Assembly (NCBI GenBank): GCA_009829735.1
Contig: CM020619.1
Span: 18,357,816-18,421,815 of the forward strand
Source: Pyropia yezoensis
Lineage: Eukaryota; Rhodophyta; Bangiophyceae; Bangiales; Bangiaceae
Length of the DNA: 64,000 nt
Direction of reading: 5' to 3'
A model generated the notes under the pieces. It did not search any database, was not told the DNA's origin, and saw only the letters and a program-made list of their open reading frames with translations. Made by a program: the position numbers and the translations under genes. Shown one piece after another: positions 20,317-31,900 of this stretch; position 1 is the first letter of the stretch; each line of letters begins with the position of its first letter.

Positions 20317-22858
20317 TTGGGCAGCGGTAGCTGTGGTGATGCGGGCGCCCCGCCGCCTCTGTGGCAGGCCGTTGAGGCTCAGGACAAAGCGGCGGTGGAC
20401 GCGCTGCTGGCGCGCCCACCCGCAGTGGCCGTTGTTCCGTCGGCCAACGGCGTGTCGGGCCCCGGGCGCGGGGCTACTGAGGCGGCGGCGGCGGTGGGGC
20501 GCCTGCGGGCGCTGCTGGGCGCGGATGAGCCTCCGCTGTGGAACACGGCGGGCCTCCTGAACGCAGCCGTTGCGTTCGGCATGGCGCCGATGGTGCAGTC
20601 GATTCTTTGGGCCGGCCGGGCTGCCGACGGCTCGTTCCTCCCCGCCCTCCCGGACGCCCTGTGGGCGGCCATTGACGCGGACGCGGCAGAGGTGGTGACG
20701 GTGGTGCTCGTTGAAGGGAAGGTTGCGTGGCCGGGCAGCCACGGTGCGAGGATTGCGCTTGCCCGCACCGTGCGTCTGGTGGGAGAGGAGGGACCTCAGG
20801 AGGAAGGAGGGGGGGTGGCCGGCGGTGGCGGCAGAGCAGGCGGTGGTATTGGTGAATCCTGCTCTCTAACACAGCGGGTGCGGGTGGAGCCCGTGGCACT
20901 GGCGGGAAGGCTTAACGCCCTGGAGCCCGCACGGGACGAGCTGTCCGACTGGCGGACGCCGCTCATGTGGGCGGCCGAGCGCGGACAGGTGGCGGTGGTA
21001 CGGGCGCTGTTGGCGTCGCCCATCGCGCACGGTCGTGGGGAATCGCAGCTGACTTTGAACGGCGACAGTGCGCTGTCTCTGGTGGTGGTGGGCGGTCACC
21101 CTCGGGTGGCGTTGGCGCTACTGGGAGACACAGCCGACGGGGTTAGCGGTCGCCGCCGCGAATGTGGGGAATCTTTAGGCTCTGGCCGTCAGGACGTCGC
21201 GGGCGTGCTGCACCTGGCCGCCGCCGCGGGGATGGAGGGGGTCGTCGCTGCGCTGGTCAGTGGAGGCCCCGATGACGCCCTCGATTCGAGGTGCGTGCCC
21301 ATCAACGCTACAGATGGTGCGGGGCGGACGGCGCTGCACCTAGCGGCCAGCGCGGGCCACGTGGGTGTCGTCAAGCTGCTCCACGAATACGAGTCGTGTG
21401 CCCGCAGAGAGAAGCAGACGCCCCTCGACCCGTCCATCCGTGACGCTGCCGGCCCCACGGCGCTCCTGGCAGCGGCAATTGGCGGCCACGTGAGCGTGCT
21501 GGAAGAAATGACTAGCGTGGACATGTCGTACCTGTACACAAGAGAGGAGGGCGCACAGGGTACGCTGCGACGGGCGTGCCTGGCTGCCCTTGCGGCGGTG
21601 AACCCCAAGGTGGCCGATGTACTGGTGCGCCTGCTCGTCTCTGTCGTGGAGAACGGCCGGGGCGATGATTTGGCCGTCAATGGGAAGACGCTGATGGAGG
21701 CGGCCGCAAAGGAGGGCAAGTCGGCGGTGGTGGCTGCGCTGCTTCGGCCTGCGTCAGCCGCTGCGCTGGCTGACGGGGCGCCCACTGCAGTGCGCGCCAT
21801 CACAGCAATGGTGGCCGCTGAGGAGGGTGCGACAGGCACACCCTGCTATCTTTCCTCGCCCCTCTACCAGGCTGTGTGCCGGGATCACCTGGTCGTGGTC
21901 ACACAGCTGCTGGACGCGGGCGCAGCGATGGGCGCAGACAGTGGCGTGGCGCTCCTCCACGAAGCCGTCCGCGCAAACGCGCCGGGGGTTGTGACCGAGC
22001 TCCTCGCCCGAGGCGTGCCGGTCAATGCTGTGGACCGCAAGGCAGGCAACGCAACACCCCTGCACTCGGCCGCGCGGGGCGGGCACGCGGCGGCGGCGGC
22101 GGCACTGCTCGCCGAACCGGCTGCGTGTCTGACAGCCTGGGACGACGAGGGGCGCACGCCGCTGCACGCGGCGGCGCTGCGCGGGGATGCCCCCTTCCTC
22201 CTAGCGGTGGCGGCGTACGTCAAGGTACCCCACGTGCTGCGAAATGGCTTGCGCCGGTCGGCCCTCCCATCTGTCAATCGCGGGACGCCTCGCGACGACA
22301 CGGACCTCTTAGACTGCTTAGATGGGGAGGGCCAGACGCCCCTGATTGTTGCTGCCACAAAGGGGCACGCCGCCGCTGTCGCGGCGCTCCTCGCCGCAGG
22401 CGCCACGGAGCGCCTTGGCGACATTGATGGGTGGAGCGCGCTGCACTACGCCGCCCGCGGGGCGCGTGCGGCGGCGGTCAAGGCGCTGTTGGAGGTGGAC
22501 CGCTGGGGCCCCTGGGAGTCCGTCCGTGCCGGCGACGCGCCCACGACCGTCCTGCAGTTGGCGGTCACGGGGGCGGACGAAGAGAGCCACCGCTCCTATT
22601 CAAGGGCCTATGGTTCGCGGGGACAAGAGCAACTTGGCGAAGACCCCGACGTGGAGGGAACGGCGGCAGCTGCTGACCTACCAGCTCACCGCCGTCGCGG
22701 CCGACGAACTGGTGGAACGCATTGACGCGCGCTGGCCCGCACCGGCGGTCGAGGACGCCAAGGAGCGCCGTTATCGGCGTCGTGAGCCGACGCAGAGAGA
22801 CAAGTTGCTGGCGCTTGTGGACGAGCACCGGCAGGAAGAGGACGAGGAGAGCGACTGA
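20317..22858 (+). CDS. ankyrin-repeat protein, ends uncertain
   Basis: About 800 codons are open in one frame, with many ankyrin units: P-P-L-W-Q-A-V-E-A-Q-D, T-P-L-M-W-A-A-E-R-G-Q, T-A-L-H-L-A-A-S-A-G-H, T-P-L-H-S-A-A-R-G-G-H, T-P-L-H-A-A-A-L-R-G and S-A-L-H-Y-A-A-R-G. Position 20317 is not an ATG; the first in-frame ATG (20581) is already inside a repeat, so the real start lies upstream in another frame or exon. At the 3' end the ankyrin frame runs to a stop at 22725, but a better C-terminus (R-R-Q-L-L-T-Y-Q-L-T, then an acidic E-E-D-E-E-S-D end at 22858) lies one frame over, implying an indel near 22600. Ankyrin arrays are protein-binding scaffolds. It may be a paralogue of the broken minus-strand gene at 8.3-11.5 kb, now split from it by the copia insertion. 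Confidence 0.7.
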
Positions 22859-23434
22859 GAAAGCGACGGGGCGAGCGATGGGGAGAAAGTGGGGGAGATC
22901 GTCTGAGAGAGCGACGCGGAGAGCAACGAGAGAGGTGACAGCAAGTGCGGAGTGGACGCAATTATTTCTTGTGTGGATATTTGCACCTCGTTCTTTGCTC
23001 AGGAGCGTGTTGTCGCGAGGGGGAATGCTCGTAAGCGGGAGGACCTCCCGTTGTTGTGTAACCGAGAAGTCCCATCTTGTTGTTCGTGTGACTGTAATGC
23101 TGCAACGTGTCTGGATCCCAATGTCCTCCCTTCACTGGGCGTGACGGCCGTCGTCCAATATTTTCGCCGTGTGCCCCTTGCACCGTCCCAACTGCAACTT
23201 CGTCGCTACGGCACGGCGGGGCAACACTGACGGACTGACGACACTGTATCCTGGGGAATACTCCTCCCCCCGCCTGCGTGGCTCACCTCCCCACCACCTT
23301 CCCCTGCACACCTCGAGCTGTTGACCGCAACGCCGCACGTCTTCTTCCCCTCTTCTCTCCAAGCTACTTCATCCACCAACCCCACTCGGCCTCCCCCCTT
23401 CCCTTCTTCCTTGCTACCCTTGGGCAGCAGCATC
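22859..23434. other. intergenic / helicase leader
   Basis: No gene. The last 150 bases are pyrimidine-rich (CCTCCCC, CTTCTTCC), a style also seen ahead of the gene at 63623. It should hold the helicase promoter and 5' UTR. Confidence 0.45.
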
Positions 23435-25759
23435 ATGGCCACCGCCGGCCCATGGACCGCACTCGAGTCTGCGGGCGTCCCCCCCCCCCTTCTGGCCGCG
23501 CTTCCCGCCCTGGGCTACTCGACCATGACGCCCGTCCAGGCGGCGGCCATCCCCCCGCTCCTCGCCCGCAAGGACGTATGCGTGCAGGCCGAGACGGGGT
23601 CAGGCAAGACGCTCAGCTTCCTACTCCCCGCGGCGGTACTGGCACTCGCCGACGGCACCCGCCCCACGGCCGCCGCGGCCGCTAGTGGCGGCGGTGTCGC
23701 GCCGCCCGTGGCGGTGCTCATCATTGAGCCGACGCGGGAGCTGGCGCGGCAAGTGCACGCCGTCGCAACGGGCCTCTTCGCGGCGCTCCCAGGGGGGGTC
23801 GTGCCCGCTCTGTTGACCGGCGCCGTTGCCCGGGCGGCGGGGGACAACCGCCCACGAGGCGGGGGCGGCGTGGGAGGGGGGCGTGGAGGGAAGCGCGCGC
23901 GGGAGCGGCGGCGGCGGCGGCCCACCGCTGCCGACGGGGGCGACGCTGTGGGTGACGACGGCGACGGTGGCGCAGGGGGCGGCGGTGACGGCGGTAGCAG
24001 CAGCAGCCTGGCCACTGACGCGCGGGTGATCGTGGCCACCCCCGGGCGGCTCGAGGCGGCGCTGGCATCTGGGGAGCTGGCCGCGTCGGGCCTGTCCCTC
24101 CTCGTCCTGGACGAGGCGGACCGGCTGCTGGATATGGGCTTCCGCGTGACCCTGTCGGCCATACTGGGGCGCCTCCCGCGGCAGCGGCGGACAGGCCTCT
24201 ACTCGGCCACCCAGACGGTGGCGCTGGATGAGCTCGCCGCCGCGGGCCTCCGCAACCCGGTGCGGGTGGTGGTGCGGGTACGGCAGGGGGCATCGCCAGG
24301 CGGGGGAACACCCGCGGTGGCTGCCGGTGGCGGCGGCGACGCTTCTGCGAGCGCCGGTGACGGCGGCGACGGTGGGCACAGCGGCAGCGGCGCGGGTGGC
24401 GGTATCCCCGCCACCAGCACACTGGCATTTGGGGGCGGGGTTGGAGCCGTTGACGGTGGCGGCGGTGGCGACGGTGCGGCTGCCACCTCCACCCGCCTCC
24501 CGGCTTCGTTGCGGTGTTACTATGGGGTGTTTACCCCCGAGGAGAAACTTCCCGCTCTGTTGCACCTGCTGGCGGCCAAGCCCCGCGAGAAGGCGATTGT
24601 GTACCTCCTGACGTGTGCTGAGGTAGACTGGTACTCTCGGCTCGATTGGACTGCTCTGTGGGCGCTCACCGCCGCCGCCGTGCGCGAGCGCGACGGCGAC
24701 GACGACGGCGGTGGCGGTGGCGGCAGCGATCATGGCGACGGAGTCAACAGCAACAATGGCGGCAACGGCAATGGCGTGTCCGCCCCCCCTTCCGGCCCGC
24801 GCCCCGTCTTTGCCCTCCACGGCAAGATGACGCAGAAGAAGCGCCTCCGTGCGCTTGCCGCCTTTACCTCCGCCCCTGGCGGCGTGCTGCTGGCCACCGA
24901 TGTGGCCGCCCGGGGGCTGGACGTGCCCCACGTGGCAACCGTGCTGCAGGCCGCCCCCCCCCAGTCGCCCGAGGCCTACATTCACCGCGTTGGCCGGTCG
25001 GCGCGGCTAGGTCGTCCGGGCGAGGCGGTGCTGCTGCTGCTCCCGTCGGAGGACACGTACGTCGACTACCTGGCCGTCCGCTCGACCCCCGCGGCGCCCC
25101 TCCCACCCGCGCATGCCACGCTGCCAGCAGGCTTGGCCACATCGGTGGCGGCGGCTGTACGCACCGCTACCCTGGCTGACCGTGCGGTCCTCGAGGCGGC
25201 AGACAACGCCTTCCTCTCCTACCTCCGCGCCTACAAGGAGCACCGCTGCGGTTACATTCTCCGGATGGACGGCCTGGATATCGCGGGGGTGGCCCGCGCC
25301 TTTGGCTGCCTCCGGATGCCGCGGGTGGCGGAGTTTGCGAAACATAGGGCGGCGGTGTCGGCGTTTGTGCGCGACCCAGGCCTCGACCTCCGGGCGGTGC
25401 CGTACGCCGACCCGGCGCGCGAGGCCGCGCGGCAGGCGCGGCTCGCAGCGGCGGCCGCCGCGGGGCCACCCCCACGGCGGGCGCCCACTCCGCGGGCGGT
25501 GGCGGCGGCGAAGAAGGAGCGCAAGCGGAAAAAGCGCGACGGCGCTGCCGCCCGCCTGATGGGCGTGGCGACCGCCGCTGCGGCGGCGGCGGCGGCGGCG
25601 GCGGGTGGCGGCGGTGGCGACGACGGCGGCGAGGAGGACGACGACGCGGCCGAGATGGAGCGGGAGGTGCGGCTGCTGCGCAAGGTGAAGCGCGGCAAGA
25701 TGACGGAGCGCGAGTTTGAACGCTCCGCGGGGTATGCTGGGGATGAGGAGAGTGACTAA
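23435..25759 (+). CDS. SPB4: ATP-dependent RNA helicase, Spb4/DDX55 family
   Basis: 774 residues from the ATG at 23435; the longer open frame upstream begins with TTG in the leader. All DEAD-box motifs are present: Q motif T-P-V-Q-A-A-A-I-P, motif I A-E-T-G-S-G-K-T (52-59), Ia P-T-R-E-L-A, Ib T-P-G-R, II D-E-A-D (226-229), III S-A-T (257-259), V A-T-D-V-A-A-R-G-L-D and VI H-R-V-G-R-S-A-R. The C-terminal extension identifies the family: F-L-S-Y-L-R-A-Y, L-R-M-P-R-V-A-E, and a terminal basic R-L-L-R-K-V-K-R-G-K-M-T-E-R-E-F-E, as in Spb4/DDX55. That helicase acts in the nucleolus on pre-60S ribosomes. Three Gly/Ala/Asp-rich inserts (before Ib, after III, within domain 2) and a polyalanine run enlarge it beyond the usual 600 or so residues. 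No intron is needed. The function call is strong. Confidence 0.92.
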   Translation: MATAGPWTALESAGVPPPLLAALPALGYSTMTPVQAAAIPPLLARKDVCVQAETGSGKTLSFLLPAAVLALADGTRPTAAAAASGGGVAPPVAVLIIEPTRELARQVHAVATGLFAALPGGVVPALLTGAVARAAGDNRPRGGGGVGGGRGGKRARERRRRRPTAADGGDAVGDDGDGGAGGGGDGGSSSSLATDARVIVATPGRLEAALASGELAASGLSLLVLDEADRLLDMGFRVTLSAILGRLPRQRRTGLYSATQTVALDELAAAGLRNPVRVVVRVRQGASPGGGTPAVAAGGGGDASASAGDGGDGGHSGSGAGGGIPATSTLAFGGGVGAVDGGGGGDGAAATSTRLPASLRCYYGVFTPEEKLPALLHLLAAKPREKAIVYLLTCAEVDWYSRLDWTALWALTAAAVRERDGDDDGGGGGGSDHGDGVNSNNGGNGNGVSAPPSGPRPVFALHGKMTQKKRLRALAAFTSAPGGVLLATDVAARGLDVPHVATVLQAAPPQSPEAYIHRVGRSARLGRPGEAVLLLLPSEDTYVDYLAVRSTPAAPLPPAHATLPAGLATSVAAAVRTATLADRAVLEAADNAFLSYLRAYKEHRCGYILRMDGLDIAGVARAFGCLRMPRVAEFAKHRAAVSAFVRDPGLDLRAVPYADPAREAARQARLAAAAAAGPPPRRAPTPRAVAAAKKERKRKKRDGAAARLMGVATAAAAAAAAAAGGGGGDDGGEEDDDAAEMEREVRLLRKVKRGKMTEREFERSAGYAGDEESD

Positions 25760-25981
25760 GACGAGGTGGGCAAGGCGCACCGCACAATCGACAAAAGTTC
25801 CCGTCGCTTCAGACAGCGAGGTATACAGGACCAGCGGCCGCACCCGGCAAGCAGCCAGCGGCCACGCTCGGCAAGGCGCCGCTGAACGCCGCAATCCGCG
25901 CATATGCTCACGGCGTCAGCGCTCACCTTCTCCTCCTCATTGACAAGGTCCAACTAGAAACAAAGGCCGACCACAGGTCAC

Positions 25982-28027
25982 TCAAGTGGAGTCCTCCCCC
26001 ACTGTCGCTTCTGCCCTGGGCACCACGTCAACAAAGTCCACCACCCGCTCCACCGCACCCGCGATGCCATCGAGCACCGTGTCGACGGTGAGGCAGCCAA
26101 CGTCACCCACCCCCCGTGCGCGCACGCTAAGCTCGCGGGTCTCAATTTCCTTAGCACCTACTACCGCCAGCAGCGGCACCTTCTCCATCTCCCCATTGCG
26201 CACCATCTTGCCAAGCCGCTCCCCAGACGTGTCCACCTCCACCCGCATGCCCCGCGATGCTGCCGTCGCCGCCACCTCCGCGCAGTAACCCGCCGCCGCG
26301 TCCGTCACTGGCAGCAACCGCATTTGCACGGGCGCGAGCCACAGCGGGAAGGCGCCCGCAAACGTCTCGACCAAAATGCCAAAGAACCGCTCCACCGACC
26401 CGAAGATCGCCCGGTGCAACATGATCGGCCGCTCGCGCGTGGACGCCGCGGAAACGTACTCCAAGTCGAACCGTTCAGGCAGGTTGAAGTCGCACTGGAT
26501 GGTCGAGCACTGCCACAGCCGCCCAATCGCATCCCGGATCTTCACGTCAATCTTGGGACCGTAAAACGCGCCACCCCCATCGTCCACACTGTACGCCCAC
26601 CCCTTGGCGTCCAGCGCCGTCTGCAGCGCCGTTGTTGCGCGTTCCCAGATGTCGTCAGACCCCACAGACTTGTCGGGCCGCGTCGACAGCATAATCTCAT
26701 AGTCGCTAAAGCCAAAGCGACCCAGGATCCGCTCCGTCAAGTCCAGCACCCGCTCAATCTCTTCCGCGAGCTGGTCGGGCAAGCAAAAGATGTGGGCGTC
26801 GTCTTGCGTGAAGCCGCGCACACGCATGAGCCCGTGTAGCGTGCCCGACCGCTCGTAGCGGTAGACGGTGCCCAGCTCAGCCCATCGCAGTGGCAACTCA
26901 CGGTACGACCGCAGCCCGTCCTTATACACGAGGCAATGGAACGGGCAGTTCATAGGCTTGAGCTGATACGCCTCCCCCTCCACGTCCATCTGATCAAACA
27001 TGGAGTCCTGGTAAAAGTCCAAGTGACCCGACGTCTTCCACAGCGCCGCGTTCGCAACGTGCGGGGTCACCAGCAGCTCGTAGCCCGCCGCCACGTGGGC
27101 GTCCTTCCAAAAGTCCTCAATAATTCGGCGCACCCGAGCGCCCTTAGGGTGCCAAAACACCAGCCCCCCGCCCGCGTCCTCTTGGATGCTAAACAGCCCC
27201 AGCTTGGGCCCCAGCATCCGGTGGTCGCGTCGCTTGGCCTCCTCCTTCAGCCGCTTGTACTCCTTGAGCTGGTCAACCGACTCCCACGCGGTGCCATAGA
27301 TGCGCTGCAGCGTCGCATTGGACTCATCCCCCCGCCAGTAGGCCCCCGCCACAGACTCGAGCGCCACCGCCTTCGCGTTGATCTCCCCCGTGTGCTCCAC
27401 GTGTGGTCCCGCGCAAAGGTCCCACCACTCGTCGCCACAGTGGTAGAGAGTGATGGGCTCCTGAAGACCCTCAAGGATCTCAAGCTTGTATGGCTCCCCC
27501 AGGGCGCGGATGCGGGTCTCCGCCTCGGCCCGCGACAGCTCCTCCCTTCGCAGCGGGAGCTTGCGCTTAATAATCTTGTCCATTTCCTTCTTGATGGCCT
27601 TGAGGTCCCCGTCGGTAAACGGCTCGGCGGCGTCAAAGTCATAGTAGAAGCCATTGTCAATCCACGGGCCGATGGTCACCTTGGCGCTGGGGAATAGCTT
27701 CTGCACCGCCATGGCCATCACGTGCGACGTGGAGTGCCGAATCCGCAGCAGCCGCTCGCTGCTCTCGTTAGTCGGCAGCCGCACGGGCGGCGGTGGGTCA
27801 GACGAAACGGGCGTCGCTGTGGTCGTCACCGCCGCCGTCATCACCGTCGCAGCACGCTGCTGCTGCTGAGAAGAGGGGATGCGGACGGTGGCGGGAAGGA
27901 CGCCCCACCGGCTGGGCAATCCCGCTCCCCGTCGCCATGACGCTGCAGGAGGGCCGGGCAGCAAGGTGGACCGCGCCAGCGACAAGCCGGCGGCGCCCAA
28001 AAAGGCCAGGGACGACCGGGAAGACAT
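25982..28027 (-). CDS. thrS: threonyl-tRNA synthetase, organelle-targeted type
   Basis: 681 residues, ATG at 28025-28027, TGA at 25982. It charges tRNA-Thr. About 90 N-terminal residues are Ser/Arg/Ala-rich with few acids, like a plastid or mitochondrial transit peptide; no TGS domain is visible. The editing domain carries H-S-T-S-H and C-A-G-P-H. The class II catalytic core follows: motif 1 region, P-M-N-C-P-F-H (zinc Cys), motif 2 R-Y-E-R-S-G-T-L-H-G-L-M-R-V-R-G-F, Q-D-D-A-H, F-Y-G-P-K-I-D, motif 3 M-L-H-R-A-I-F-G-S-V-E-R-F, then a C-terminal anticodon-binding domain. The gene is convergent with the helicase gene, with 222 bases between their stops. The family call is very strong; which organelle is inferred only from the presequence. 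Confidence 0.95.
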   Translation of the reverse strand: MSSRSSLAFLGAAGLSLARSTLLPGPPAASWRRGAGLPSRWGVLPATVRIPSSQQQQRAATVMTAAVTTTATPVSSDPPPPVRLPTNESSERLLRIRHSTSHVMAMAVQKLFPSAKVTIGPWIDNGFYYDFDAAEPFTDGDLKAIKKEMDKIIKRKLPLRREELSRAEAETRIRALGEPYKLEILEGLQEPITLYHCGDEWWDLCAGPHVEHTGEINAKAVALESVAGAYWRGDESNATLQRIYGTAWESVDQLKEYKRLKEEAKRRDHRMLGPKLGLFSIQEDAGGGLVFWHPKGARVRRIIEDFWKDAHVAAGYELLVTPHVANAALWKTSGHLDFYQDSMFDQMDVEGEAYQLKPMNCPFHCLVYKDGLRSYRELPLRWAELGTVYRYERSGTLHGLMRVRGFTQDDAHIFCLPDQLAEEIERVLDLTERILGRFGFSDYEIMLSTRPDKSVGSDDIWERATTALQTALDAKGWAYSVDDGGGAFYGPKIDVKIRDAIGRLWQCSTIQCDFNLPERFDLEYVSAASTRERPIMLHRAIFGSVERFFGILVETFAGAFPLWLAPVQMRLLPVTDAAAGYCAEVAATAASRGMRVEVDTSGERLGKMVRNGEMEKVPLLAVVGAKEIETRELSVRARGVGDVGCLTVDTVLDGIAGAVERVVDFVDVVPRAEATVGEDST

Positions 28028-28969
28028 CGCGGCGGCTGGAGCTATGCTCTAGCACCGGTAGGTGGATGGCCTAAACAGCACAGGGGCTGGGCGCGCCACG
28101 GCCCTGCAGGGCACAGCCGCCGCAGAGCAGCCGCCAACCGCCAAGGGTTCGCCAAGGACACTGGCCTGGATAGGAGGGGTGACCTCGACCACGTTGGACA
28201 AAGCGTGCACTACGCGAGGTGGAGGCACTTCTTTTGGCAAAAATCAGGATCACGTGGGAAAAAGGTTTGGTTGCGCGGTGCCAGGCAGCTCGATCGCGAC
28301 TGTCGTGTCGTCCTCTGAAACGATCGAGTTCACATGACGTGTAAGAACAACAGAATGAGGTTTCACCCAAAATGGTTGTGGAGTCTAATATTCTCTTTTC
28401 AGATAGTTCATTTTTGCGAATGTGTCGGGATTTACTAAAAACTGGTCGGCAACCTGCGGAGCAGGCAGGGAGAGGGCAAGCCATCGGTGTCGGCGAGATG
28501 TCGCGGCCAGGCTAAACGGGTGGACCCTGCGGCAAGCGAGTCGATTGCCCCGTCGTCTCGTACCAATCACCTGCCTTGGCCGTCGCCTCCTCAACCCCCC
28601 GTCCCCGGGGCTTTACCCTCACTCTTCGTCCGCTCTCCCATAGGCAGCCGATCGGCACCTCGACAACCGCCGCGGCCTCCTCGGTGGACTGCGACCCAGT
28701 CGCCATGTCATCCGCCTTTACTTCCTCTTCTGCCAAGGAAGCAGCGACGACACCCAGTCAAACAGTGACTTTTAGATTCGCACCATCGGCTGGGGCTGCC
28801 GCAATGGGCTGCAGTCCAGCCGACCGCGAAATTGGGGAGGGTGGACCGTTCCTTCGGGGAGGTTGCACCGCCCTCTACCACCTTCATACGACGGCTGGTG
28901 CAGCGCCTGCACGTTCACGCGTGCCACATGTCCATTTTTTTTCTGGCGTACACACAAGCTTGCCGCCAG
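28028..28969. other. intergenic
   Basis: No gene recognised. It carries the 5' flank of the ThrRS gene and the 3' flank of the ApbE fusion gene. Bases 28230-28440 are relatively AT-rich; the rest is Pro/Arg low-complexity reading. Confidence 0.5.
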
Positions 28970-31900
28970 TCACGTACTGCTGCCTCGGGAGGAGCGGGAC
29001 GCCCCCCGCGCCCCCACTCTTTGGTACTGCCGCAGCAACCACACGAGGTGTCCGTCCTCCCTACCAGCCGTCGGCGGCAGCACCGCGCGTGTCGACTGCG
29101 CAACCACCACAAGGTGGTCCCCCGCCGGCCGCACCGCAACGACCGTGGCCACCACCGACGGGCAATCCCGCATCAGCGGCGGCAGCGCCGCCGTCGCCAC
29201 CACCGCGTCGACCGCCTCGCCTGCTGTCCCCGAGTCTGCCGATGAGGCGCCCACGGCACTGGGGAACACAAAGTGCAGGTCCCCATCCAGCGCCGCCGAC
29301 ACGGCATAGCGGGCGGCGATGCCCTCGTGGCGCGGCCGCAGGGGGGCGGCCGCTACCACGCTGCCGACGGCGCCGAGGCCCGCCCCAAACCGCGACGACG
29401 TGGCAACATTGAAGACGAGCACCCCCGGCGATGAAGCGGGCACGCGCACAGACGTGGCGGTCAGTGCGAGCGCCTCGCCCGTCGCGGCGGTCGTCGTCAC
29501 CATCCACACCGCCGCGGCGGCGTAGCGCAGGGCGGAGCGCAGGTCGGCCGCTTCCATCGTGAGCGGCGTACCTGTGGCAGTGTCTGCCAGTGTCAAACCG
29601 GCGGCGCCACTGCCGCCGCCGCCCCCCCCCCCACCCCCAAGTGGGCGCATGGAGCGCACCGCCAGTGCAGTCGCCGATAGCACGGCCGGGGCAGGGATGT
29701 CGGCCTTGGACGGTGGTAGCGCTTGCGGTGCCAGCGCCGTCACCTCTCCGTCGGACCGCAGCAGCAGGGGCGCGGGCGTCTGCGCCTGCCGCACCGCGTC
29801 GACAGAGGCGGTGAGCAGGACAGAAAATACGGGCCGCACGACCGCACTGTCGGGAAGGGCCGTCACCGACGTGAGCGTCAAGCGCAGCGACGGGCACCCG
29901 TGGAGGCGAGCAAACATATCGGGCTGGGCGCCCTCCTCCATCCCCCCCGCCTTGCCTGCCGCGGCCGCCACCTCGGCGTCGGCGGCTGACAGCAGGACGA
30001 TCGTCAGCTCCGTACCGGGCGTCGCCCGCTTGGCGGCTGCGTAGGCCGCGTGGCCGGCGGGGAGGAGGAGGGAAACGGCTGGCGTCGGCGTCAGAGTTGC
30101 CGACGTCAAGGTGTCCACGACCGCGCCACGGAGGGAGCAGCCGCCGTCGACGCCGACGACAGCAAACAGGAGCACCGCGAGCGCCGCGGGAGGGGGGACT
30201 GTCACGGACGCGATGGCAGCCGCGTCGGGGCTGCTCGGTACGGGGACCGCCGACCACCCGGGGGCGGCCGCGGGGTCGAGGCGGACTCGTTCCAGGAGGG
30301 AAAGAGCACCCTCGCCACGCGACGCGCCGCCCTCTTCGCCCTTTCCATGCGCCCCGTCGGCCGCCGCCGGCTCGACGCCGACGGGCCGGTAGGCGGCACT
30401 CACGTAGGGAACCTCTGGGGGTCGTGGGAGCACCGCATAGCCATACACCAGCTCGGGAAAACGGGTGGTGAGCGTGCGGAGCCACGCCGCCGCATCCGCC
30501 GCACGCTCGTACGTCATGGCGGCGGTGGCCAGGCCGTCGGCCAGCCCGCACGACGCGGCCATGACGCTCACCGACGCCACCGACGAGGAGGTGGCCTTCA
30601 TGGGCGACAGCCCCGCCGGGGACACGACGTGGTGAAAGCCAAACTTCCGTACCCCCACATAGTCGCCCGACGTGGCCACAGCGGCACGGCTGCGTCCTCT
30701 GGCGCCGGGCAACGTCACGGCCGTGGGGGGCGGCGACACGTCCACCAAAAACGCGCCATCATTGGGGCCGAGCGCCGTCGCCAGCCGGTCGCGCGCCCAC
30801 AGCACGTACAGCGTACCGAGCGGCGGCGGCCGCATGAGCGCCGTACGCCACGGGCGCCCCGACGGGTGGCCACCTACCGCCGCAACATCCGCCCCCCAGT
30901 CAACGTACACATTGTCCCAGCCCGTGCCGGTGAGGGCGGCGACGAGCAGGTCGACGGCGTGGCCCTTGGCGACCCCGCCCAAGTCAATGCCCGTGTTGCC
31001 ATTGCACCGCCAGGCGGTACCGCTGCAGCCCCCAAATCCGCCCTCTGGGGCCACCGCACCTGCCGGGGGTGGCAGCCGCTTGACCCGCGTCCGCCACCCG
31101 ACCGCGTGTCTCAGGTGGGCGACCTCGGCGGCAACCGGCGGGCGGCCCGTTCTGGCAACAAAGGCGCGCCAAAAGGCGGCCACGGGTGCGACGGTCGGGT
31201 CAAACCGCCCGCCGGACAGGTCATGGACGCGGTCGACGATGGAGAGCACGCCGGCTAGGCCAGCCGACATGGGCACCTTCTTGTTCACAGGCGCGGCTGC
31301 CAGGCGGGCAATCTCCGAAGTGGGGTTCCAATTGTCAAGCCGCGCGTGTACGTTGGCAAACACGCCGTCAATGAGCGCCTGGAGGGCGGGGCGGTGGGCG
31401 TCGGAGGCGCCCCCGACGAGCACAACGTACGGGAGGGTCATGGCCACGCCGGTCAACGCCAGTGGAACGGCATCATTGTCAGCAGGGGCGTCCCGCAGCG
31501 CCGCCACGCCCCCCAGACCGTCACGGCCGCTGAGGGCGGCTGTGGCGGCCCCGCCCGCGACGCACGAGTCGTCAAAGGGGGAGACCGCACGGACGACACG
31601 GGACTTGGTCTCGTGGTGCACGTCCACGTTGACCCCCACCGCCGCGTCGTCCCGGGCGAGAAGCCCAAAGAAGGGGTTGCCCCCGCCCCCGCCGTCGACC
31701 GAGTAGGACGCCGACGTGGGCGTATCGTAGGTGGTGGCCGCCGCCCCCGCCGCCCGCGTGCGGGCCGAGCCGCTCCGCCGCGACGGCGCGGGCGCAGGTG
31801 GCGGGGAGACACTGGCTGGGGACGGTGCCGCGTCGCCGCTCGCGGGGGGTGTAGCGGGCCCGGCGGGCGGGGCGGGCGCGCCGTCGACGCCCGTGTCGTC

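Noticed and set aside
28576-29412. 278-codon plus-strand frame
   Set aside because: Second half is antisense to the ApbE fusion gene; first half has no recognisable feature.
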